This document shows positions 1-8,469 of a DNA stretch of 64,000 nucleotides, piece by piece. Location: the NCBI GenBank assembly GCA_964351985.1, contig CAYGPR010000001.1, positions 124,001 to 188,000 of the forward strand. The letters are read 5' to 3'. A model generated the notes under the pieces. It was not told the DNA's origin, searched no databases, and saw only the letters and a program-made list of their open reading frames with translations. The stretch comes from Meishania sp964351985 (lineage in GTDB: Bacteria > Bacteroidota > Bacteroidia > Flavobacteriales > Flavobacteriaceae). The position numbers and the translations under genes were made by a program. The stretch's first letter is position 1. Each line of letters opens with the position of its first letter.

Positions 1-207
1 GAGCTGCCCCTTTACGATATCCATTTTACGAATATGGTCGGATAGGGATTCGCCCAGTTCGCCAATGCGTTCATTCAGACCATACTTTTGGGTCTTGTAC
101 CCATTGATAATCTTTTTCTCATCTAAGATGAAATCTTCCTGTGGCAGCATGCCCAGATTCGCTGAGCGATACGCCATATTTTTTAGTTCTTTGTTAGAAA
201 ATACCAT
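1..207 (-). CDS. unrecognised protein, 3' end beyond window
   Basis: An ATG on the minus strand at 205-207 opens a frame that stays open to base 1, giving 69 residues that begin MVFSNKELKN and continue out of the window. The visible part is charged and probably helical, with no motif I recognise. It lies 40 bases downstream of another small minus-strand frame (248-445), so the two may be co-transcribed. Both belong to the AT-rich left-hand island. Function unknown; the missing C-terminal part would be needed to assign it. Confidence 0.5.
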   Translation of the reverse strand, partial: MVFSNKELKNMAYRSANLGMLPQEDFILDEKKIINGYKTQKYGLNERIGELGESLSDHIRKMDIVKGQL

Positions 208-247
208 GTTGAAAAAGTTATGAGTTTATTGCGTACTGCGTTAAGCG

Positions 248-445
248 CTACGAATGTAGCATGAGGTACAACGCTGTTTCTAAGGAGATGTCTTGGTTGT
301 TAGAAGCAACCATAGTGACTACTTCGGCATTTTCAGTTTGATGAATTTCTGAAAACAGTGCGTTCATTTTGGTTTCGTCGTATGCGATGATGGGTTTGCC
401 CCAAATCGACTGGTCTTTTTTGAAGAGATTTTGTCCTAATTTCAT
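248..445 (-). CDS. small protein of unknown function (65 aa)
   Basis: A 65-residue frame starting MKLGQNLFKK. It has no signal peptide, no membrane segment and no motif I recognise. It precedes the partial frame at 1-207 on the same strand, 40 bases apart, and is preceded by a long stretch without genes, so it may be the first gene of a transcript. It could be a real small gene of a mobile island or a chance frame. Confidence 0.4.
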   Translation of the reverse strand: MKLGQNLFKKDQSIWGKPIIAYDETKMNALFSEIHQTENAEVVTMVASNNQDISLETALYLMLHS

Positions 446-921
446 TTCAATGTGTTTATGCGGTTTAAGAACTCGTATTGTGCTGTTTGATTTCAGCGAA
501 AAATCGAGATTTTGTTCGCAGATGAAGTCTTTTTAGAGCTTCATAGCAGCGCTACGGAGCGAGAAAAAGACAAATTATGCGGGCAAAAGATGATTTTGCA
601 GCAAATTGGAACAGCTCAATAGGAGTTCTAATAAGTTAATCGGGCGGAAAGAAATTTGGGGACATTTTATTTTAAAACGAGCCAAGTACTCCTTTTTAAA
701 AATATCAAAAACTATCTTATGAAGGAATCAAAAAAGATTTGCCATTTAAAAATGAAATCGAATTGTTATGAAAATTTTCCAAAAGAAGGTGCCATTAACT
801 AATAAGCTTTGAGAAGGAGAACCGCTTTCATATAACCTCCTTAGGAACTTGAGGGTCATAAGTTGACTTAATGCAAAATTTATTTCTTCATAATAAGTCA
901 CAAGTTTTACAAACTTCTGGT
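446..921. other. gene-free stretch, 476 bp
   Basis: No convincing reading frame or RNA gene is seen here. The DNA is AT-rich. One inverted pair is visible, GTCTTTTT at 527-534 and AAAAAGAC at 564-571, enclosing a GC-rich CGCTACGGAGCG core. It could form a hairpin, but there is no terminator-like T-run beside it. The stretch separates the small genes at 1-445 from the operon at 922-2186. Confidence 0.5.
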
Positions 922-1488
922 TTAAAAATCTAACTTGGGATATGGATTATGGTCATTAATTTCTAGATTCAGTTCTCCAGCGATTAAGTAGAAAAGTAAC
1001 ATCCATGTTTGAGAATTAGAAAAAACGGGGTAGCCAAATTCAGGTTTCAGCTTTGACAACCAAATAACATGCTCATTCATAAAAGCATCTATCTCCTCCC
1101 GCTTTGTGAAAGAGAATAACTCATTGCTCTCTACATCTATTTTCTTCCAATGAAGAAGAATTGCCAAAGCTGTTTTAAATGCAAACCTGGCATTTATTTT
1201 TCTCTGAACAATTATATCCTGGTGGATAATCGGTTGCACATGAACTATGGCTAGTTCGGTAGCCGAACAAATCTTATAGACATTAATTCTATGACCTCCT
1301 TTTTCCTGAGAAAAATGGATTTTTACTTCTTTTTCAATAAAAAACCAGTACCAATCGTTAATTTTCTTAGCAGCATCTTTTTTAGTCGAAAAATTGTTGT
1401 CTAATCCCTCCGTAAAAGATTCCAATGCAGTAATAATGTCCTGCAGTCTTTTATTTTGCTTCTCACTTTGGCTAAACAGTTTTGTCAA
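922..1488 (-). CDS. unrecognised soluble protein (188 aa), last gene of a three-gene operon
   Basis: A 188-residue protein beginning MTKLFSQSEKQNKRLQDIIT, with an amphipathic helical N-terminus (about 1-45) and a mixed, tryptophan-rich remainder (WYWFF near 47). No signal peptide or convincing membrane segment is seen. It starts 4 bases after the stop of the small membrane protein at 1493-1702, which is 19 bases after the four-helix membrane protein at 1722-2186. The three therefore very likely form one transcript. I do not recognise the family. Position beside a restriction system on an AT-rich island makes a defence or mobile-element role possible, but this is only context. Confidence 0.6.
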   Translation of the reverse strand: MTKLFSQSEKQNKRLQDIITALESFTEGLDNNFSTKKDAAKKINDWYWFFIEKEVKIHFSQEKGGHRINVYKICSATELAIVHVQPIIHQDIIVQRKINARFAFKTALAILLHWKKIDVESNELFSFTKREEIDAFMNEHVIWLSKLKPEFGYPVFSNSQTWMLLFYLIAGELNLEINDHNPYPKLDF

Positions 1489-1492
1489 GAGA

Positions 1493-1702
1493 TTAGATTG
1501 AGTTTACGCGATCAAAGAATGACTTATCGATTGGGTCTTCATTTTCAGAAGATTTGTCAGAATTACTTGTATGTATATCTCTATACCCCAGTTCATCACT
1601 ATAAGAAGATGTCTTTAGTTGTTTGAAAACAACTATCATAAAAACAATAAAGATTAATAGTCCAATTATCACATAATTATTAAACAAAAATTCCGACATC
1701 AT
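1493..1702 (-). CDS. small single-pass membrane protein (69 aa)
   Basis: Sixty-nine residues with one clear hydrophobic helix near the N-terminus (residues about 8-27, YVIIGLLIFIVFMIVVF) followed by a polar, acidic cytoplasmic-type tail (TSNSDKSSENEDPIDKSFFD). This is the layout of a small bitopic membrane protein with a disordered tail. It is the middle gene of the operon 2186 to 922, with gaps of 19 and 4 bases on either side. Function unknown. Confidence 0.55.
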   Translation of the reverse strand: MMSEFLFNNYVIIGLLIFIVFMIVVFKQLKTSSYSDELGYRDIHTSNSDKSSENEDPIDKSFFDRVNSI

Positions 1703-1721
1703 TTTAGGTATTAGGATTGTA

Positions 1722-2186
1722 TTATACTTTAATATAGTCTATTCTGGTTCTCAACTTCATAAACAAGGCTCGAGAAAATATGGCAAACAAGAATGTTAAT
1801 CCAAGAAAAAACCTTTGAATATTCCAAAGTTCAATATATGGCTTTTGATTGTTATTAACCTGCAGATTTATAAGAAAAAAGATTCCAAGGATAATAAGTA
1901 GGCATGATATTCCAGTAATTAAAGCACGGTTATCTATAAGTTTCCAAAGGTGTCTGTCAAAAAAGGCTTCGAGCATAATATTTGCCAAAATCACAATGCA
2001 AAAAAATAAGATATAACCTTTACATACAACCATTACCGCCGTTTTTTCCAAAAACAGGTTTTGGTCTTTTAAAACCGCATGTAAAATAACATCACTAAAA
2101 GCGAAAGGAACTAAACATAGATACATGCCTGATGCCTTAATCACCCTTTTCAAAGCCTGCAAAAATGATTCCAGGTTTGAGCTCAT
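1722..2186 (-). CDS. four-helix membrane protein of unknown function (154 aa)
   Basis: A 154-residue protein with about four predicted membrane helices (roughly 17-38, 52-73, 86-107 and 123-143) separated by short charged loops, ending in a basic tail (KLRTRIDYIKV). It is the first gene of the three-gene operon ending at 922, and a TAnnTTTG promoter element lies about 36 bases upstream at 2222-2229. I do not recognise the family. It could anchor a membrane complex with the other two products. Confidence 0.55.
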   Translation of the reverse strand: MSSNLESFLQALKRVIKASGMYLCLVPFAFSDVILHAVLKDQNLFLEKTAVMVVCKGYILFFCIVILANIMLEAFFDRHLWKLIDNRALITGISCLLIILGIFFLINLQVNNNQKPYIELWNIQRFFLGLTFLFAIFSRALFMKLRTRIDYIKV

Positions 2187-2221
2187 AATAAAATTATTGA
2201 GATTTTTAATAATAAACGGGG

Positions 2222-2229
2222 CAAATATA
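2222..2229 (-). promoter_or_regulatory. TAnnTTTG promoter element of the unknown operon
   Basis: On the minus strand these bases read TATATTTG, a perfect match to the Bacteroidota -7 element TAnnTTTG. The first ATG of the operon is at 2186, leaving a leader of roughly 30 bases. The -33 element is not a good match, so this is an inference from the -7 box only. Confidence 0.45.
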
Positions 2230-2465
2230 GAAAAATTCTATTTTTTTTATAAACATTCTCGATTTTTCCTACGTAAGCATTGTTTTGCAATATTTTGTTG
2301 AGAATGTTTCATTTTTAAAAACACTTTGTGAAATCTATAAATTTTGACCTTCAACCCGATTTGTCAAATTAAAACAAGACTTGCCTGAATCAGATTAATC
2401 ATATTCGACGGTTCGAAAAGTAAATTTTGATACTATAAAAAGTGCATTTTGTAAAGAGTTTCCTA

Positions 2466-2484
2466 AAAAAAAGTATCTTTTTTT
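2466..2484 (-). terminator. weak AT hairpin behind the GIY-YIG gene
   Basis: AAAAAAAG at 2466-2473 can pair with CTTTTTTT at 2477-2484 around a TAT loop, and read on the minus strand it ends in a run of T. It lies 5 bases past the stop codon of the gene at 2490-2912. The stem is nearly all A-T, so termination would be weak. Confidence 0.35.
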
Positions 2485-2489
2485 AAACT

Positions 2490-2912
2490 TTAGATTTTGT
2501 TCCCAATTGGGTCGTAAACACCAATCAAAATCTGTTCAATAGTAAGTGCCTTTCTTTCTTTCGTAAGTTTGCCAGAGGAGTCTTCAACCAACTCTTCAAT
2601 CATATCTAAATCAAGTAAAGCCGTTTTAATTTGGTTTTCTTGTTCGCTTAATAGTTGAAACAATGAACTATTACGAGATGCCCTTTTTTGAAATTCTCTT
2701 CTAAGTCTTTCTGAAAATGTTCCCCATTTCCCTTTAGTTGTTTGACCGATATATAAAATCTCATTATTACTAAAATGTATATATACTCCTGATAAATTAG
2801 CAAACTTGCCTAACTGGTTCTTTGACCATTTTTCGCCATGCTCAGAAACGCTTATCGGTATTGCATTAACTAATAGATCGGATTTCTTTGGAATACTAAT
2901 CTGTAGCTTCAT
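2490..2912 (-). CDS. GIY-YIG nuclease-fold protein (140 aa)
   Basis: Residues about 42-56 hold SGVYIHFSNNEILYIG, the two-strand GIY...YIG signature, followed by QTTKGKWGTFSERLRREF with the conserved arginine helix and a glutamate further on. This is the GIY-YIG endonuclease fold in a short single-domain form. The family cuts DNA in repair, restriction and homing roles. It lies 128 bases downstream of hsdR on the same strand, so it may be an accessory of the restriction locus or separate cargo. No DNA-binding domain is fused to it. Its target cannot be read from the sequence. Confidence 0.65.
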   Translation of the reverse strand: MKLQISIPKKSDLLVNAIPISVSEHGEKWSKNQLGKFANLSGVYIHFSNNEILYIGQTTKGKWGTFSERLRREFQKRASRNSSLFQLLSEQENQIKTALLDLDMIEELVEDSSGKLTKERKALTIEQILIGVYDPIGNKI

Positions 2913-3040
2913 TTAATCCTTTATTTGACCGTTTAGAATTGACTAGAGCTTTGCATAGGAGACATTGTTGTGTTTTGACCTCTGCTATATTCGCCGCAAT
3001 AGTCTTCAAATGGTTTATGGGCTTTGCTCTTCTAATTAAT

Positions 3041-6000
3041 TCATATTTGACCGCCCACACCCTTAAACTTGTCAACAAACAAAGAAATCTTTTGGAAAAC
3101 ACTTTGCTTTTTTGTTAAATACTGTGGGTTTAAAGGACTCATTTTAGGTAAGAGTGCGTTGAGTTCTGTTCCGTTTTCGCTTGCATATTCCCTTTTTAGT
3201 GATGTTTTAATGTATCGTTTTGCCTCTTCTTCGTTTAGGTTCTCACTTACAATTAATTCAGAAGCCTCTGATTTCTGTTTTTCTTGTGCATACGCAAAGA
3301 AAGAATCTATAATACTCGATTTGTCTTTTATAATTTCAAGGTCTGTTTCATTGATAAATTCAACGACCAAGCCTTCCTTCGCTCTGTTTCCTATACTCGA
3401 ACGAATAACACGACGAATTTCATCTACTAATGTAGCTTTGTCTTCTGTTCTTTTATTATGCTCAAATATCAATTCGAGAATATAATCTAAATTAATTTCT
3501 TGCGATTTAAGTAGGTCTACTTCAAAAACAACATCGTCCCAATCAATTTCTGATTCTTCTGATTCTTTACCTTGTTTTTCACGGCGTAACCAATCTCTTA
3601 TATCATTATAAGTGGAGCGATAGTCTTGTACTGCGCGTTCAGATGGCAATTCCATCTCTTGCATGGCTGATATATCCTCATCTGTTACGAAGTGAGTTTC
3701 TTTAAACGCTTTAATGGATTCAGGGTCGTTTATATCAATTGATTGAAGTGCTTTTAGATTGGTAAATTCATCGTAGTTCTGAAGTATGTTTTCTACACGT
3801 AAGTATTCCCCAAAGAGTTTGGCAAACTCTTTTTTATCTTTCTCTTTGACTATTTCTTCAGGGTTAGGGAACTTTTCATTTAATTCTTTGACTACATCAA
3901 TATACCCACGACGAGCTTCACCAGTTGCTATATCAGTAAAGCCTTCCATGTACTCTTTATAGCTTTTCTCGAGGACTACATTTTTAGTGTTACTATCTCC
4001 AAAAAGAGTAATTGCATCAATGGTGGCTTTTTCTAAATCTCTAAATGTAACAATGTTTCCAAAGGTCTTGGTAGCATTATAAATACGGTTGGTCCGCGAA
4101 AAGGCTTGCATTAAACCATGATAACGCAAATTTTTATCTACAAATAGTGTGTTTAAAGTAGGTGCATCAAAACCTGTAAGGAACATACCAACAACAATGA
4201 GAAGATCAATCTCCTTATTCTTTACTCTTTTAGCTAGGTCACGATAGTAATTCTGAAACTCTTTACTATCAACTCCGTAACTGGTTTTAAACATAGCATT
4301 ATAGTCATTGATGGCAGCCGTTAAAAACTCTTTTGCACTGGTGTCCATTGCAGAGGGTTCAAAGGTTTCATCAGGTATCTCACCTATTGCACTTTGCTCT
4401 TCATTCGCTGCAAAGGAGAAAATAGTGGCTATTTTCAGAGGCTTTTCAATTCCTTTTTGTAGATTACTTATGGCTTCATAATAACATTTGGCAGCATCAA
4501 TGTTACTAACTGCAAACATTGCATTAAACCCTTTTTCTCTACCATATGTTCTGTGGGTTTTCTGCCTAAAGTTCTGCAATATGTAATGAGAAATTTCTTT
4601 GATACGTGTTGGATGTAGTAAAGCTCTTTTGTTTTCTGCAGCACTTAATTTCTTTTCATCTAGTTCTGTTTCAAGACTTTTAAACCTTGGCCGAACATCA
4701 TTGTAGTCTACTTTAAATTTAAGTACTTTCTCATCCCTGATAGCATCAGTAATAACATAGGAGTGTAATTCTCGACCAAATACACTTGCAGTAGTTTCTG
4801 AACCTAAAGCATTTTCAGGAAAGATTGGAGTTCCTGTAAAACCAAATTGATAGTACTTTTTAAATTTCTTTTTAAGATTTTTTTGAGCCTCCCCGAATTG
4901 AGAGCGGTGCGCTTCATCAAAGATGAAAACAACTTGCTTTTGAAAGATGGACAAATCACGCTCACCTTTCATGAGGTTGTTGAGTTTTTGAATTGTCGTT
5001 ACTATAATTTTATTATCATCTTTCTCAATATTTCTTTTTAACCCTGCTGTACTTTCTGATCCATTGACACTATCAGGAGAAAATCGTTGATATTCTTTCA
5101 TAGTTTGAAAATCAAGATCTTTACGATCTACCACAAAGAATACCTTGTCAATATAATCAAGTTCTGTTGCTAAACGTGCTGCTTTAAAACTGGTTAGCGT
5201 CTTCCCTGAGCCTGTGGTGTGCCATATAAAACCACCACTTTCGGGTCTTGACCATTTTTTAGCTTGATGCGAACTTTTTACTTTCCATAAGAGCCTTTCT
5301 GTTGCTGCAATTTGATAGGGCCTCATTACAAGAAGTGTGTCATTTACATCAAAAACTGAATAGTTAAGCAGTACATTTAAAAGGGTGCGTTTCTCAAAAA
5401 ATGTAGTTGTAAAATCCTTTATGTCCTTGATCGGGGTGTTGTCTAGCTTTGCCCAGTTTATAGTAAAGTCAAAGCTATTTTTATTTCGTTCGACTGTATT
5501 GGCAAAATAACGACTATCGGTACCGTTGGAAATAACAAAAAGCTGTAGGTATTTAAAGAGCGAGTTAGAACTATTAAAACTTTCTTTAGTGTAGCGATGC
5601 ACTTGATTAAAAGCTTCACGTATAGCAACGCCTCGCTTTTTTAGTTCTATTTGTACCAAAGGCAATCCATTCACTAAGATGGTCACATCATAACGATTTG
5701 CCTGAGTCCCTTTTTGCTCAAACTGAGATATGACCTGAACTTTATTGCGTGCGATTTTCTTTTTATCTACTAGATAGATGTTTTGTATATGGCCATCGTC
5801 AAACACAAAATCGTAGATAAAATTATCATGTATTTTTCTTGTTTTATCTATGAGGTTGTCACTTGGCTTATCTAAATATTCTTCCACAAAGCGAAACCAC
5901 TCACTATCAGCAAACTCCATATCATTTAGCAGCTGTAGCTGCACTCTCACATTAGCAAGCATTGCTTCAGGCTTCGCAAGACTAGGGAGGTTTTCATAAC

Positions 6001-6148
6001 CTTGATTTACTAAATCTTGGATAAGCTCTGTCTCTAAGGCCGCCTCTGTTTGATAAGCTGCAGGTGCCTCATTAAGTTCTGAATACTTGGTATAATTATC
6101 TAAAACAATAAAGTTATTTGATTCTGCTATGGTTTTATAATGCGTCAT
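3041..6148 (-). CDS. hsdR: type I restriction enzyme R subunit (type IC, HsdR)
   Basis: 1035 residues, close to the EcoR124I motor subunit. It translocates DNA with ATP and cuts at distant sites as part of the R2M2S complex. Order: PD-(D/E)xK nuclease near the N-terminus with D154 and E168-L-K170 (EcoR124I uses D151, E165, K167), Walker A TTGSGKT at 311-317, DEAH at 411-414, TGTP at 438-441, a motif V-like region GMFLTGFDAP further on, then a helical C-terminus that binds the methylase. Its ATG overlaps the stop of the prrC-like gene by four bases (ATGA), so translation is probably coupled. It is the last hsd gene of the operon and appears intact. Confidence 0.95.
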   Translation of the reverse strand: MTHYKTIAESNNFIVLDNYTKYSELNEAPAAYQTEAALETELIQDLVNQGYENLPSLAKPEAMLANVRVQLQLLNDMEFADSEWFRFVEEYLDKPSDNLIDKTRKIHDNFIYDFVFDDGHIQNIYLVDKKKIARNKVQVISQFEQKGTQANRYDVTILVNGLPLVQIELKKRGVAIREAFNQVHRYTKESFNSSNSLFKYLQLFVISNGTDSRYFANTVERNKNSFDFTINWAKLDNTPIKDIKDFTTTFFEKRTLLNVLLNYSVFDVNDTLLVMRPYQIAATERLLWKVKSSHQAKKWSRPESGGFIWHTTGSGKTLTSFKAARLATELDYIDKVFFVVDRKDLDFQTMKEYQRFSPDSVNGSESTAGLKRNIEKDDNKIIVTTIQKLNNLMKGERDLSIFQKQVVFIFDEAHRSQFGEAQKNLKKKFKKYYQFGFTGTPIFPENALGSETTASVFGRELHSYVITDAIRDEKVLKFKVDYNDVRPRFKSLETELDEKKLSAAENKRALLHPTRIKEISHYILQNFRQKTHRTYGREKGFNAMFAVSNIDAAKCYYEAISNLQKGIEKPLKIATIFSFAANEEQSAIGEIPDETFEPSAMDTSAKEFLTAAINDYNAMFKTSYGVDSKEFQNYYRDLAKRVKNKEIDLLIVVGMFLTGFDAPTLNTLFVDKNLRYHGLMQAFSRTNRIYNATKTFGNIVTFRDLEKATIDAITLFGDSNTKNVVLEKSYKEYMEGFTDIATGEARRGYIDVVKELNEKFPNPEEIVKEKDKKEFAKLFGEYLRVENILQNYDEFTNLKALQSIDINDPESIKAFKETHFVTDEDISAMQEMELPSERAVQDYRSTYNDIRDWLRREKQGKESEESEIDWDDVVFEVDLLKSQEINLDYILELIFEHNKRTEDKATLVDEIRRVIRSSIGNRAKEGLVVEFINETDLEIIKDKSSIIDSFFAYAQEKQKSEASELIVSENLNEEEAKRYIKTSLKREYASENGTELNALLPKMSPLNPQYLTKKQSVFQKISLFVDKFKGVGGQI

Positions 6149-7302
6149 AAGATTATCTCTTCTGTATCTACATTAAATTGATATGTTGACGATATTTCTT
6201 TTACTAGCCTTTTAAACATTAATTTATCCCCTGTAGATATTATATTAGTCTCTTCTCCAGAATGTTTAGAATGGCTAGAAACATTAAGTATACGCTTTAC
6301 ATAAGGTTCTTTATCTCCTAATTCAGTTTTTGATATTAAGTTCCCCCAATGTTTATGCCCTAAGAAAGTTGCTGTTTTTTCTAGGATATTCCGGAGTAGA
6401 TTAAAATGATATTTTTCAATATTGTTTGAAACTGCAACATCCTTTAAGATAGATAAGAGGTGCATATGATATGAAAAAGGAGAATCATTTTGATTGTTTG
6501 TTAGTAAAAGTGTTCCATCATCGAATTTTTCTAATAGATATTTCTCAAACTTGGGTTTGTAGTTATACCGTAAGTCTTTATTGTTAAGTTCGTTATATAT
6601 AACATTATAAAACAATGGATTGTGAGTTGTTATTATAAATTTGATTTCAGATTGATTTGATTTAATTAGAGTTGCAATATTTACAGCTAATTCTATTAGG
6701 TGTGTGTCATCCAAAGAACTCACCGGGTCATCAATAAAGACATATTCTAAGTCATTGAACAAATTGGTTGGACGTTCATCAATTTCTATAGTATTTCGGA
6801 TATCAATAACCTGCTCAAGCAAACTATAAAACACACACCAAATAAAGTTACTTTCTTCTCCTTTAGAAATTTTAATATTCTCTAAACTGTCATCACCACC
6901 ACTTAAAATTGAAAATGTAACCTCAGAAAAATCATCACTGATTAAAGGTGTGATAGAACTACTCGAATAATACTGAAAATTAGATACTATGTTTCTGTCT
7001 TGCCCTTGGTCTTTCAAAAACTCCATTGCCAAATCAGTGAAATTATTTGGGCGAATAGTTAATTTTCTATTCATGTCTAAATCCAAATCGTTATCCCAAT
7101 AAAACAGGTCTTCCGTAAAGGCATTGTAGTATAACACTTTTATGCCTGAGTCATTTTCCAAATCAAGGTTTTTAGGATCTACCAATAGCCTAAACTTTCT
7201 TGACAAACGTGTTTTTCCTGTGCCATTAAAAGCATAAATTAACTGTACATTCTTAAGACTATCTTTTAAGGTTTGAGCTATTTCTGTCAATGTCTGTCCC
7301 AT
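6145..7302 (-). CDS. prrC: PrrC-like anticodon nuclease with ABC-type ATPase core
   Basis: 385 residues; E. coli PrrC has 396. Seen: Walker A in AFNGTGKT at 24-31, a signature-like SKGEES at 146-151, Walker B YVFIDDP at 187-193, D-loop SLDD at 196-199, and switch histidine H227 in ITTHNP. The C-terminal part holds R304-x3-E308 and H344 (or H347), like the Arg-Glu-His triad of PrrC (R320, E324, H356), and a segment QNDSPFSYH at 271-279 resembling the tRNA-anticodon recognition peptide. PrrC cleaves tRNA in the anticodon loop when a phage disables the restriction enzyme, and is kept silent by the Hsd complex. The gene lies between hsdS (1-base gap) and hsdR (4-base overlap), the same place as prrC in E. 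coli. The tRNA target is not deducible. Confidence 0.8.
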   Translation of the reverse strand: MGQTLTEIAQTLKDSLKNVQLIYAFNGTGKTRLSRKFRLLVDPKNLDLENDSGIKVLYYNAFTEDLFYWDNDLDLDMNRKLTIRPNNFTDLAMEFLKDQGQDRNIVSNFQYYSSSSITPLISDDFSEVTFSILSGGDDSLENIKISKGEESNFIWCVFYSLLEQVIDIRNTIEIDERPTNLFNDLEYVFIDDPVSSLDDTHLIELAVNIATLIKSNQSEIKFIITTHNPLFYNVIYNELNNKDLRYNYKPKFEKYLLEKFDDGTLLLTNNQNDSPFSYHMHLLSILKDVAVSNNIEKYHFNLLRNILEKTATFLGHKHWGNLISKTELGDKEPYVKRILNVSSHSKHSGEETNIISTGDKLMFKRLVKEISSTYQFNVDTEEIIL

Positions 7303-7303
7303 A

Positions 7304-8464
7304 TTATTCTTCTAAATTGCCTTTAGGAAATGTTAGCAAAACATCACGGTAGTATTCATACTGCTTTCTTCTTAGCTCAATTTCTTTAGGTAAAGCTGTA
7401 CTTATAGAGGAAGTTAAAGTATCAAATTTATCAAGGATTGAAACTATTCGTTCCTGTTCCTCTGCAGGAGGTATAGGGATTACTGCTTTACCCAAACCTT
7501 TTGCATTTATAGCAGAGATTTTACCTGAACGAATGTGGCTTCTAATTTGATCGTGAAACTGTCTAGTCCGAGTGAAATAGGCTACATATTTAGGGTTCAA
7601 AGAACTTTTGTATGAAAAACAAGCATCATGAATAACAACACCTTCATTACCTAACCATGCTGTTCCTTTTCCAATATCTTCAATTGTTTCTCCTGCTGCG
7701 ACTAGGACGACATCTCCTTTTTCAGCAACTCTTAGGTTTTTCTTTTCAACTAGCTCCGCACTAACAAAAGATATTGTTTCATCTGTCCAAGTATCATAAT
7801 GGGTATACATTTCACCATAATGAATACAGGGTACACCTTCGGAAATCATATCGGTTTTTACAAATCGCTTACCTCTAATAAATTCACCAATACTCTTATC
7901 TCCCATATATACATGCCGCACTTCTTTATTTTCAAAGTTGAACAATTCCTCACGATAATAACTATACTGCTTTTTACGAGCATTAAGCTCTGTTGTAAGC
8001 TTCGTTGTCAGCTCTTTTGTCAGCTCTGAAAAGTTATCTAGAATACTTACAATTTCTTTTTGGGCTGGTAAAGCGGGGATGGGAATTTTTATTTGATTTA
8101 GAATGGCCTGAGTTAAACTTGGTCTTCCCGAACCAGTGTCTAATTTCATTAAATCCAAAGACTTTATAAAGTAGTAGAAAAACTTTGGAAAAATTTGATC
8201 TGTATCAATTTCAGTATAATAAATTGTATCAACATTCCAAAATGGTGTTTCAACAAAGAAAATGTTTGTGATTGAACCTTTACGAGGAATTAATACTGTT
8301 TTTTGATTATAGGCAAAAGTATCTACATATCCCATAATACCACCAGAGCCATAAACAGGAATATCTCCTGCTTTTAATCCTTTCCAATCTTTTCCATTCT
8401 TTATGTTGACAACGTCCCCTAAATTCTTCCAATCTACGGTCAACCCCTCGAGTAATTTATTCAT
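7304..8464 (-). CDS. hsdS: type I restriction enzyme S subunit (HsdS, type IC)
   Basis: 386 residues with two target recognition domains (about 10-130 and 195-330), each ending in a conserved helix: PIPALPAQKEIVSILDNF near 130 and PIPPAEEQERIVSILDKF near 335, followed by ARKKQYSYYREELF and LRRKQYEYYRDVLL. It selects the bipartite DNA target of the methylase and restriction complex. The central spacer contains SELTKELTTKLTTEL, a run of four-residue repeats equivalent to the TAEL repeats of EcoR124I and EcoDXXI. It starts 5 bases after hsdM and ends 1 base before the prrC-like gene. Both recognition domains look complete. Confidence 0.93.
   Translation of the reverse strand: MNKLLEGLTVDWKNLGDVVNIKNGKDWKGLKAGDIPVYGSGGIMGYVDTFAYNQKTVLIPRKGSITNIFFVETPFWNVDTIYYTEIDTDQIFPKFFYYFIKSLDLMKLDTGSGRPSLTQAILNQIKIPIPALPAQKEIVSILDNFSELTKELTTKLTTELNARKKQYSYYREELFNFENKEVRHVYMGDKSIGEFIRGKRFVKTDMISEGVPCIHYGEMYTHYDTWTDETISFVSAELVEKKNLRVAEKGDVVLVAAGETIEDIGKGTAWLGNEGVVIHDACFSYKSSLNPKYVAYFTRTRQFHDQIRSHIRSGKISAINAKGLGKAVIPIPPAEEQERIVSILDKFDTLTSSISTALPKEIELRRKQYEYYRDVLLTFPKGNLEE
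7985..8020 (-). repeat. three imperfect 12-bp repeats in the hsdS spacer
   Basis: Read on the minus strand, 8009-8020, 7997-8008 and 7985-7996 are ACAAAAGAGCTG, ACAACGAAGCTT and ACAACAGAGCTT. They encode TKEL, TTKL and TTEL. A fourth, more diverged unit (FSEL) precedes them at 8021-8032. In type IC S subunits such as EcoR124I the number of these units sets the distance between the two half-sites. Confidence 0.7.
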
Positions 8465-8469
8465 ATAAC

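Larger units (their letters stand above)
2187..2489. other. intergenic stretch, 303 bp
   Basis: Very AT-rich DNA with no credible frame. It holds the likely promoter of the 2186-922 operon at its left end and a weak AT hairpin at its right end, both listed separately. Nothing else is visible. Confidence 0.5.

Noticed and set aside
2896..3102. A 68-residue frame overlapping the start of the GIY-YIG gene and the end of hsdR
   Set aside because: It overlaps two better-supported genes on the same strand and has no motif; the HsdR C-terminus is already complete.
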